Source of the DNA: DYRB01 sp041307765
Lineage (GTDB): Bacteria; Pseudomonadota; Gammaproteobacteria; Chromatiales; Chromatiaceae
Assembly (NCBI GenBank): GCA_041307765.1
Contig: JBFZCW010000125.1
Span: forward strand, 1 to 5,665
DNA: 5,665 bases
Direction of reading: 5' to 3'
Shown: piece after piece, positions 1-4,938 of the stretch
Position numbering within the stretch: position 1 is the first letter of the stretch
Layout: each line of letters opens with the position of its first letter
Notes under the pieces: generated by a model
Told to the model about the DNA's origin: nothing
The model's database searches: none
What the model saw: the letters and a program-made list of their open reading frames with translations, nothing else
Program-made: the position numbers and the translations under genes

Positions 1-12
1 CCACAGATAAAG

Positions 13-43
13 AAAAAGGGCTCACCAATCTGGATAAGCCCTT
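13..43 (-). terminator. Rho-independent terminator after tRNA-Lys
   Basis: Read on the minus strand, AAGGGCT (43-37) pairs with AGCCCTT (22-16). The stem continues with a T-G and an A-T pair, a one-base bulge and a CCA/TGG inner stem closed on a GAT loop. A run of T follows directly (17-13, then C and TTT). This is a textbook intrinsic terminator, 7 bases downstream of the tRNA CCA end, and is the only clear terminator in the window. It probably ends the tRNA transcript and possibly the whole tol-pal transcript. In the plus direction the same stem is followed by G and TTTTT (44-49), so it could also stop a convergent transcript entering from the left. Confidence 0.88.
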
Positions 44-50
44 GTTTTTA

Positions 51-126
51 TGGTGCGCCCTGCGCGACTCAAACGCGCGACCACCTGATTAAAAGTCAGA
101 TGCTCTACCAACTGAGCTAAGGGCGC
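51..126 (-). tRNA. tRNA-Lys, anticodon UUU
   Basis: This is a 76-nt tRNA decoding AAA/AAG. The acceptor stem GCGCCCT/AGGGCGC is 7 perfect pairs, with discriminator A73 and an encoded CCA (53-51). The D-arm is GCTC-AGTTGGTA-GAGC with G18G19 present. The anticodon stem TCTGA/TCAGG has one T-G pair, and the loop CTTTTAA gives anticodon TTT. The variable loop is TGGTC. The T-stem GCGCG/CGCGC is perfect. The T-loop reads TTTGAGT, so position 56 is T rather than the near-invariant C that pairs with G19. Everything else fits a functional tRNA-Lys. It starts 59 bases after the cpoB stop, matching the enteric and pseudomonad arrangement in which tRNA-Lys lies downstream of tol-pal. I see no strong promoter of its own in that gap. 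Confidence 0.96.
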
Positions 127-166
127 ATTGGTGCCTCATTACGATACCCCATCGCCAGGCGAACCG

Positions 167-185
167 ATACCCGGCGGCCAGGTAT
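167..185 (-). other. Hairpin directly after the cpoB stop codon
   Basis: On the minus strand, ATACCTGG (185-178) pairs with CCGGGTAT (174-167): seven Watson-Crick pairs and one U-G, closed on a CCG loop. The first stem base is the base right after the cpoB TGA. No U-tract follows (the next bases are CGGTTCGCC), so it does not look like an intrinsic terminator. A role in protecting the mRNA 3' end or marking a processing site between the operon mRNA and the tRNA is inference only. Confidence 0.55.
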
Positions 186-992
186 TCAGCGTCCCTCCTT
201 GGACATACGTTCCAAACGGCTCTTCGCCAGGCGCGCCTCGGTTGCCTCGGGGAACTGCTTAACAAGGCTCTCCAGGGAGGAGCGCGCGGCCGGCCAGTCT
301 TGCTGTTCGTATTGGATGTACCCGATCTTTAGCAGAGCCCCCGCAACCTTGGGACTCCGGGGATATTGTCGGACCAGCGTCTCGAACTCCACGAGGGCGG
401 TGGGATAGTCGCGGGCCGTGTAGCTGCTTTCTGCAAGCCAGTAGCGGGCGCTGTCCGCGTACTGCCCTTGCGGGTACCGCGCAAGGAGGTCGCGAAATGC
501 GGCCTGGGACTCGGCATATCGCCGCGCCTTGAGCAGGTCGAAGGCTGCCTTGTAAGCCTCCCGCTCCCCGCCGGCCGTGGTCTCCGGAGACGGCAACGAC
601 GGGATCCGCGTCGGCGGCGTGGGGCGCAGGTCCAGGGCGTTGACGGCGGACGGCGGGGACAAGCCACCCAGTTCGCTGGCGCCAGGGCCACCGGCGCCGG
701 GCTCTGCCAGTTCGCCCCCGTCGGTGAAGGGCGCGGGCGGCGGCTGATCCTGACCAGGCGACGGCTCACCTTGGCCCCCGGTCAGGGAATTGATCCTGTA
801 CTGCTGCATCTCGAGCTGACCGCGCAGCTCCTGCACCTCCTGTTGCAGGCGCTGGACTTGCAGGAGCAGGCTCGACGCGGCCTGGTTACCCAGTGCCCTT
901 TCGATCCGCTCGACGCGCGCTTCCAGCGCCGGGTCGGCAGCCCAGGCGGGCAGTGCGGCTAGGGCCGCCACAGCGATGACCATTGCTCGCAT
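186..992 (-). CDS. cpoB: CpoB (YbgF), Tol-Pal cell division coordinator
   Basis: A 268-aa periplasmic protein, close to the E. coli length (263). In E. coli it links Tol energy state to PBP1B-LpoB wall synthesis during septation and binds TolA. The signal peptide is residues 1-18, with probable cleavage at AWA|AD. A coiled-coil segment (about 20-70, RVERIERAL...LQVQRLQQEVQELR) matches the family's trimerisation region. A Pro/Gly-rich linker covers about 72-143. Three TPR-type repeats follow (about 144-177, 181-214, 218-251), each with the helix and 'YP/FP' turn pattern such as YAESQAAFRDLLARYPQG. The ATG at 992 is chosen because GAGGA (1005-1001) sits 8 bases upstream and the signal peptide begins there; an ATG three codons later would be too far from it. 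The gap after pal is 31 bases. Last protein gene of the operon. Confidence 0.95.
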   Translation of the reverse strand: MRAMVIAVAALAALPAWAADPALEARVERIERALGNQAASSLLLQVQRLQQEVQELRGQLEMQQYRINSLTGGQGEPSPGQDQPPPAPFTDGGELAEPGAGGPGASELGGLSPPSAVNALDLRPTPPTRIPSLPSPETTAGGEREAYKAAFDLLKARRYAESQAAFRDLLARYPQGQYADSARYWLAESSYTARDYPTALVEFETLVRQYPRSPKVAGALLKIGYIQYEQQDWPAARSSLESLVKQFPEATEARLAKSRLERMSKEGR

Positions 993-1000
993 ATAAGAAT

Positions 1001-1005
1001 TCCTC
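1001..1005 (-). promoter_or_regulatory. cpoB ribosome binding site, decides the start
   Basis: GAGGA on the minus strand lies 8 bases before the ATG at 992. It decides against the longer open frame that runs back to 1070 inside pal and would bury the signal peptide. Confidence 0.7.
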
Positions 1006-1023
1006 GCTAAAGGTCGGGCTGAC

Positions 1024-1548
1024 TCAGTAGGCCAGTTCCACGCGCCGATTCTGCGACCAGGCGCCCTCACCGTGCTCAGGCGCCGCGGGCTTTTCCTCGC
1101 CGAAGCTCAGGGTTGTCAGCTGATCCGACCGCACCCCCTCGGCAAGGAAGAACCGCTGCACCGTTTGGGCCCTCTCGTCCCCCAACGCCAGGTTGTACTC
1201 GCGCGAGCCGCGCTCGTCCGTGTGGCCCTCCAGCGTCACGCGGGTTCTCGGGTGACTAGCAAGATAGCCTGCATGAGTCTGCAGCACAGGGACAAACTCC
1301 GAGCGGATCTCGCTGCTGTCGTAGTCGAAATAGATGACCTTGCGATAGAGGGGGCTGGAGGGATCGTCCCACGGGCGGTCGGCGTAACTCTCGCGTTGGA
1401 CTCCGGCCGTGTCGGCACCGTAGCTGCCCGTCGGACCGGTCGCCGGCCCCTCGGCCACCTCGGGCTTTTCCGCCTGACTGGCACAGCCCCCCAAAACCAG
1501 CACCAGAAAGCCGACGAGGACAAGAAACGATGCAAAAGCTCTGTTCAC
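1024..1548 (-). CDS. pal: Pal, peptidoglycan-associated outer-membrane lipoprotein
   Basis: A 174-aa lipoprotein, about the same size as E. coli Pal (173). It anchors the outer membrane to peptidoglycan and is the cargo of the Tol motor through TolB. The signal peptide ends in lipobox LGGC with the acylated Cys at residue 22. The +2 residue is Ala, not Asp, which predicts outer-membrane sorting by Lol. A flexible linker (about 23-65) leads to the OmpA-like domain (about 70-174). It contains IYFDYDSSEI, the peptidoglycan-binding core EGHTDERGSREYNLALGDERA-type motif at 107-127 (with D111 and R126 the expected diaminopimelate contacts), and the terminal NRRVELAY. The start is GTG at 1548, fixed by a strong Shine-Dalgarno sequence and by the lipoprotein signal. 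Translation is probably coupled to tolB, 10 bases away. Confidence 0.97.
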   Translation of the reverse strand: MNRAFASFLVLVGFLVLVLGGCASQAEKPEVAEGPATGPTGSYGADTAGVQRESYADRPWDDPSSPLYRKVIYFDYDSSEIRSEFVPVLQTHAGYLASHPRTRVTLEGHTDERGSREYNLALGDERAQTVQRFFLAEGVRSDQLTTLSFGEEKPAAPEHGEGAWSQNRRVELAY

Positions 1549-1553
1549 GCGAT

Positions 1554-1560
1554 CCTCCTT
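1554..1560 (-). promoter_or_regulatory. Strong pal Shine-Dalgarno overlapping the tolB stop
   Basis: AAGGAGG on the minus strand lies 5 bases before the pal GTG. Its first two A's are also the last two bases of the tolB TAA (1561-1559). A ribosome ending tolB therefore sits on the pal initiation site. This is by far the best ribosome binding site in the window and goes with a GTG start, as expected for an abundant lipoprotein. Confidence 0.85.
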
Positions 1561-2845
1561 AATGGACTAGGGGCGACCAGGCCGGCTCGCGCACCTCGCC
1601 GGAGTCCTGGGATAGCCTTTGACTCACACGGCCGTCCACTGAGGTGGCGGCAAGGACACCCCGCCCGTTGTGTTGGGTCGCGTAAATTATCATGCTGCCA
1701 TTGGGGGCGAAACTCGGGGACTCATCCAGGGTACCGCTGCTCATGATCCGCATGGAACCGCCCCCCCCGAGCTTGAGCAGCCCGATGCGGAACTGCCCGT
1801 TGACCCGGGTCACCAGGGCGAGAGACCGACCGTCCGGTGAAAAGGCGGGTGCTGCGTTGTAGTCATTCTCGAAGGTGACCCGCTCAGCGGGACCGCCGGC
1901 GGCGCTCACCTTGTAGACCTGCGGGCTGCCGCCCCGATTCGAGGTGAAGACGATACTGGCGCCGTCCGGGGACCAGGCAGGCTCGGTATCGATGCCGAGG
2001 TGGTCGGTCACCTGGCGCAGCTCCCGGCTGGCAACATCCAGAACATAGATGTCCGGATTGCCCCCCTTGGACAGGGTCATGGCCAGAAGCCGCCCGTCCG
2101 GGGAAAAGGCGGGCGAGCCATTGATCCCAGGGTGACTTGCGACCAGATCTCGCCGCCCGCTGCCCAAGTCCTGGACATAGATGGCGGCGCGCCTGTTCTC
2201 GAAAGAGACGTAGGCCAGGTGCTGGCCGTCCGGCGACCACGCCGGGGACATGATCGGCTCACTCGAGGAGACGATGGTCTGGGCTCCGTAACCGTCCGCA
2301 TCCGAGACCCTCAGCGTCACCCTCCCGCCGCTCCCCTGGTCGGTCACATAGGCGATTCGCGTCGAAAAAACCCCGGGCTGGCCGGTAAGTTTCTCGTAGA
2401 TCACGTCGGCAATGCGGTGGGCGGTGTAGCGCATCCCTGGCCCAGTGGTCTTGGCGGAGGACCCGAGGAGCTGATCCCCGCTGAAGACATCCAAGAGCAC
2501 GTAGTCGATATTGAAGCCCCCGCCGACGGGGCTGACATTGCCCACCGCGAGGTGCTGCATCCCTAGCAGGCGCCAGTCGCGCAGGTCCACCTCGGCGGCG
2601 GTGTGCGGGGTGGCGAGCATGTCGCGGGTCGGCATGGGCCTGAAGCGGCCCGACCTGGCAAGATCCGCGGCAATCACCGACCCCACATCCAGGGGTGGGA
2701 TGGCCCCCTCGGCTGCACCGAAGGGGACCACGGCAATGGGCTGCGCCCCTTCGACGCCGCCGGTGACCTCGATGGTGAGCTGAGCCTGAGTCTGGCCAAC
2801 CCAGGCAACGAGCAGCATCAGCAGGGGGACTGTGACTCTTTGCAT
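1559..2845 (-). CDS. tolB: TolB, periplasmic beta-propeller of the Tol-Pal system
   Basis: A 428-aa periplasmic protein (E. coli 430) that binds Pal through its propeller and TolA through its mature N-terminus. The signal peptide is residues 1-21 (TQA|QL). The mature N-terminal alpha/beta domain runs to about 160 (IAVVPFG, then DLARSGRFRP). A six-bladed propeller follows, marked by PAWSPDG-type motifs at 200, 244, 288, 332, 376 (degenerate, SPSFAPNG) and 420 (EPAWSPL), exactly 44 residues apart. The ATG at 2845 is chosen because TAAGG (2855-2851) lies 5 bases upstream and the signal peptide starts there. The frame stays open upstream to a GTG at 2971, but that extension is Arg/Pro-rich and would bury the signal. 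An eight-G tract at 1768-1761 encodes part of a Gly4 loop (360-363). It follows tolA by 130 bases and overlaps the pal ribosome site at its stop. Confidence 0.97.
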   Translation of the reverse strand: MQRVTVPLLMLLVAWVGQTQAQLTIEVTGGVEGAQPIAVVPFGAAEGAIPPLDVGSVIAADLARSGRFRPMPTRDMLATPHTAAEVDLRDWRLLGMQHLAVGNVSPVGGGFNIDYVLLDVFSGDQLLGSSAKTTGPGMRYTAHRIADVIYEKLTGQPGVFSTRIAYVTDQGSGGRVTLRVSDADGYGAQTIVSSSEPIMSPAWSPDGQHLAYVSFENRRAAIYVQDLGSGRRDLVASHPGINGSPAFSPDGRLLAMTLSKGGNPDIYVLDVASRELRQVTDHLGIDTEPAWSPDGASIVFTSNRGGSPQVYKVSAAGGPAERVTFENDYNAAPAFSPDGRSLALVTRVNGQFRIGLLKLGGGGSMRIMSSGTLDESPSFAPNGSMIIYATQHNGRGVLAATSVDGRVSQRLSQDSGEVREPAWSPLVH

Positions 2846-2975
2846 GGCTACCTTAATGCTTTTTGGGGCCCGCCCCTGCAGCGCCCCAGGGCCGCTGGGC
2901 AGACGCGATATCGGGAGGGCACATTGTCGGGCTCGGTGCCGACCTGGTCCATCGGTGGTCGGAGTCAGCACTGCG
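2846..2975 (-). other. tolA-tolB spacer with GC-rich hairpins
   Basis: At 130 bases this is the only large gap within the operon. On the minus strand it holds a weak promoter candidate (see 2923-2951). A palindromic patch at 2879-2899 can fold as CAGCG/CGCTG or as CCCAG/CTGGG. A GGGGC/GCCCC hairpin (2876-2865) sits 10 bases upstream of the TAAGG tolB ribosome site (2855-2851). The hairpin is followed by A's rather than T's on the coding strand, so it is not a terminator of tolA transcription. I see no credible small gene in the spacer. Confidence 0.5.
2923..2951 (-). promoter_or_regulatory. Weak candidate sigma70 promoter for tolB-pal-cpoB
   Basis: On the minus strand, TGGACC (2951-2946; 4 of 6 matches to TTGACA) and GACAAT (2928-2923; 4 of 6 matches to TATAAT) are 17 bases apart. 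E. coli is known to have a second promoter ahead of tolB, so the position makes sense. The match itself is poor and could be chance in 130 bases. Confidence 0.25.
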
Positions 2976-4448
2976 CTAGGGCCTGAACTTGAATCGAAAG
3001 TGCCGCAGCAGCTCGAAAGCCTGCCCGCTCGGCACAGGTAACGGCGAAGCCTTGTAGACTGCGGCGATCGCCGACCCGTCGAAGGCGGCGCTGCCGCTGC
3101 CGCTCACAACCCGCACGCTGCCTTCGACAACGTCTCCGGTTGGTTCGAGGCGCAGTTCCAGGGTGCACTCCAGGCCCCTGGAAGAGCCCGGCGGGCGAAC
3201 CCACTGCTGCTCGACCCGGTCGCCGATCAGAGCACCGAAGCGGAACGCCTCGCGGTTGGCGTTCTCGGCCGCCAGCGCATCGAGCGCCTCCGCCTCCCGG
3301 GCTCGCTGGGCCTCTTGGGCGCGCCGCTCCTCGGCGGCTTGGCGGTCTGCCTCCGCCTTGCGCCTGGCCTCCGCCTCGGTCCTGCGCTTCGCTTCGGATT
3401 GCGCCTTGGCTTCAGCCTCGGCCTTCACCTCCGCCTGGCGCTTCTCCTCGGCGGCCTTGCGCTCTGCTTCTGCCTTGGCCCTGGCGGCTTCGGCGGCCTT
3501 ACGCTCGGCCTCCGCCTGGCGCCTCTCCTCGGCAGCTCTGCGCTCTGCCTCTGCCTTGGCCTTGACGGCTTCGGCGGCCTTGCGCTCCGCCTCCGCCTTG
3601 GCCCGCGCCTCCGCTTCCGCCCTGGCCTTTACCTCAGCCTGGCGCCTCTCCTCGGCGGCTCTGCGCTCTGCCTCTGCCTTGGCCTTAGCGGCTTCGGAGG
3701 CCTTACGCTCGGCCTCTGCCTTAGCCCGCGCCTCCGCTTCCGCCCTGGCCTTGGCTTCCGCCTGGCGCCTTTGCTCCGCGGCCTTGCGCTCGACCTCCGC
3801 TCGAGCCTTGGCCTCTGCCTGACGCCAATCCTCGGCTGCCTTGCGCTCCGCCTCTGCCTTGGCCCTGGCGGCCTCCGCTGCCCTGCGCTCGGCCTCTGCC
3901 CTGTCCTGTGCCTCGGCAATGGCTTTCGCCTCGGCCGCCTCCCGTTCCGCCTGGGCCCTAGACTCAGCCTCGGCCAGGGCCGCCTGCTCCTCGGCCCGGC
4001 GCTGCGCCTCGCGCTCCGCCTGGGCCTGAATCTCGGCTCTGCGACTGGCCTCGGCGGCGTCTGCCTCCCGGCGGGCCTGTTCTTCCGCCTGGCGCTGCGC
4101 CGCCGCCTGCTGCGCGGCCTCCTGTTCTGCGCGCTCGGCCGCGGCCCGCGCCTCGGCCTCCGCCGCCTCCCGTTCCTGGCGCAGACGTTCCATCTCCGCC
4201 TGGTCCGGGCCCTCGACCTCCGGCAAATCCAGCCCCTCCAGGGCCCCAGCCTCCTGGCGCAACTGCTCCACCTGGGCCTCCAGCGCCTTGGAGGCCAGGA
4301 TCCGGGCTTCGATGACCGGCTGCTCCGACCCGGGGGAGCCGGGCGGCACCAACCACTCGACCCCCACCAGGAGCAGCAGCGCGAGGATTAGGTGCAGTCC
4401 CAGGGACCACCACAAGGCGGTCGGGTTGCGCCGCAGGATCTGGAACAT
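2976..4448 (-). CDS. tolA: TolA, inner-membrane-anchored periplasm-spanning protein
   Basis: A 490-aa protein, longer than E. coli TolA (421). It couples the TolQ-TolR motor to TolB/Pal at the outer membrane. Domain I is one transmembrane helix (about 11-33) carrying the S15-x3-H19 pair, which fits the TolA/TonB motif that contacts TolQ-TolR. Domain II (about 83-390) is a long Ala/Glu/Lys/Arg helix that includes tandem 41-residue repeats. Domain III (about 398-490) has the C-terminal TolA/TonB-like fold: FGALIGDRVEQQW, CTLELRLEPTG, FDGSAIAAVYKASPLPVP and FRFKFRP. The cysteine partner seen in E. coli domain III is Phe here (about F456), leaving C428 alone. The ATG at 4448 lies 12 bases after the tolR stop with no purine-rich ribosome site (CGACCCGCGACG), so initiation probably depends on coupling to tolR. 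Large antisense open frames over domain II are composition shadows. Confidence 0.96.
   Translation of the reverse strand: MFQILRRNPTALWWSLGLHLILALLLLVGVEWLVPPGSPGSEQPVIEARILASKALEAQVEQLRQEAGALEGLDLPEVEGPDQAEMERLRQEREAAEAEARAAAERAEQEAAQQAAAQRQAEEQARREADAAEASRRAEIQAQAEREAQRRAEEQAALAEAESRAQAEREAAEAKAIAEAQDRAEAERRAAEAARAKAEAERKAAEDWRQAEAKARAEVERKAAEQRRQAEAKARAEAEARAKAEAERKASEAAKAKAEAERRAAEERRQAEVKARAEAEARAKAEAERKAAEAVKAKAEAERRAAEERRQAEAERKAAEAARAKAEAERKAAEEKRQAEVKAEAEAKAQSEAKRRTEAEARRKAEADRQAAEERRAQEAQRAREAEALDALAAENANREAFRFGALIGDRVEQQWVRPPGSSRGLECTLELRLEPTGDVVEGSVRVVSGSGSAAFDGSAIAAVYKASPLPVPSGQAFELLRHFRFKFRP
3438..3821 (-). repeat. Tandem repeats within tolA (123-bp units)
   Basis: Domain II repeats with boundaries at the RQAE segments (Gln 210, 229, 270, 311, 338), giving units of 19, 41, 41 and 27 residues. 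The two full units, 3642-3764 and 3519-3641, are 123 bp each and differ at about 12 positions by my alignment (roughly 90% identity). Several differences are synonymous. The flanking partial units look like the same repeat with 22 and 14 residues missing. Recent duplication by unequal exchange or slippage fits this. Confidence 0.8.
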
Positions 4449-4460
4449 CGTCGCGGGTCG

Positions 4461-4910
4461 TTAACGATCGCGGTTCTGTGCCGGGTTCTGGGGCGGCGGC
4501 TCGGTGATGAGTCCGACCTCCGGTGCCCCCGCCGCCTGGGCCACGACCATGGCGCGGATCACGCGGCCGTAGTCCACCCGGCTGTCTCCGCGCACCATGA
4601 CGGGCGTCCCCGGCTTGTATTGGAGCACGATCCTCAAACGCTTGAGGAGCGCTGCCTCATCGACAGGGAGATTCTTGTCCTCTCCCACGTCGACATAGAG
4701 GTCGCCGAACTCGCTGACGTGGATGACCACCGGCTCGTCGCCCTCCCCACGCAGGGGCGAGGCCTGGGCCTGCGGAAGGCTCACCTTGACCCCCTGGGTA
4801 ATCAGAGGAGCCGTGATCATAAAGATCACCAGGAGCACCAACATCACGTCGATGTAGGGCACCACGTTGATCTCGGACATGGGGCGGCGGCGGTTGCGGG
4901 ACCTTTTCAT
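4461..4910 (-). CDS. tolR: TolR, inner-membrane motor subunit (ExbD family)
   Basis: A 149-aa protein (E. coli 142) that works with TolQ to turn the proton gradient into TolA movement. A short basic cytoplasmic N-terminus (MKRSRNRRR) leads to SEINVVPYIDVMLVLLVIFM. Here D21 is the membrane aspartate of the proton path, and the single transmembrane helix spans about 18-36. The periplasmic domain (about 43-149) includes LPVDEAALLKRL, PVMVRGDSRVDYGRVI and the late VGLITEPP strand. The ATG at 4910 is chosen by homology and length; the frame stays open further upstream inside tolQ. A weak GGAA lies 7 bases before the ATG. The gap from tolQ is 28 bases and the gap to tolA is 12. Confidence 0.96.
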   Translation of the reverse strand: MKRSRNRRRPMSEINVVPYIDVMLVLLVIFMITAPLITQGVKVSLPQAQASPLRGEGDEPVVIHVSEFGDLYVDVGEDKNLPVDEAALLKRLRIVLQYKPGTPVMVRGDSRVDYGRVIRAMVVAQAAGAPEVGLITEPPPQNPAQNRDR

Positions 4911-4938
4911 GACTGGGTTCCGATGGCACCGGCGACGC

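Noticed and set aside
993..1070. 26-codon extension of CpoB into pal
   Set aside because: It would hide the signal peptide. The ATG at 992 has GAGGA 8 bases upstream.
2000..2566. Plus-strand open frame antisense to tolB
   Set aside because: It is a shadow of a well-conserved TolB gene, with no recognisable domain or upstream ribosome site.
2865..2876. GGGGC/GCCCC hairpin as a terminator of tolA
   Set aside because: On the coding strand it is followed by A's, not T's. The T's lie on the wrong side, so it lacks the U-tract of an intrinsic terminator in this direction.
2846..2971. 42-codon N-terminal extension of TolB from a GTG at 2971
   Set aside because: It is Arg/Pro-rich, has no good ribosome site, and would bury a clear signal peptide. 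The ATG at 2845 has TAAGG at the right spacing and gives the family length.
3438..3821. Regular repeats considered as a CRISPR-like array or other non-coding repeat
   Set aside because: The repeats have no unique spacers, are multiples of three, and lie fully within an intact tolA frame that keeps its helix pattern.
3163..3822. Plus-strand open frame of Ser/Ala repeats
   Set aside because: It is the complement of the tolA repeat region in another frame; composition alone explains it.
3315..4391. Long plus-strand open frame (358 codons) antisense to tolA
   Set aside because: It is a Leu/Gly/Arg/Ala-rich low-complexity translation opposite the repetitive Ala/Glu/Lys helix of TolA. GC-rich repeats without stop codons create it; there is no domain or ribosome site.
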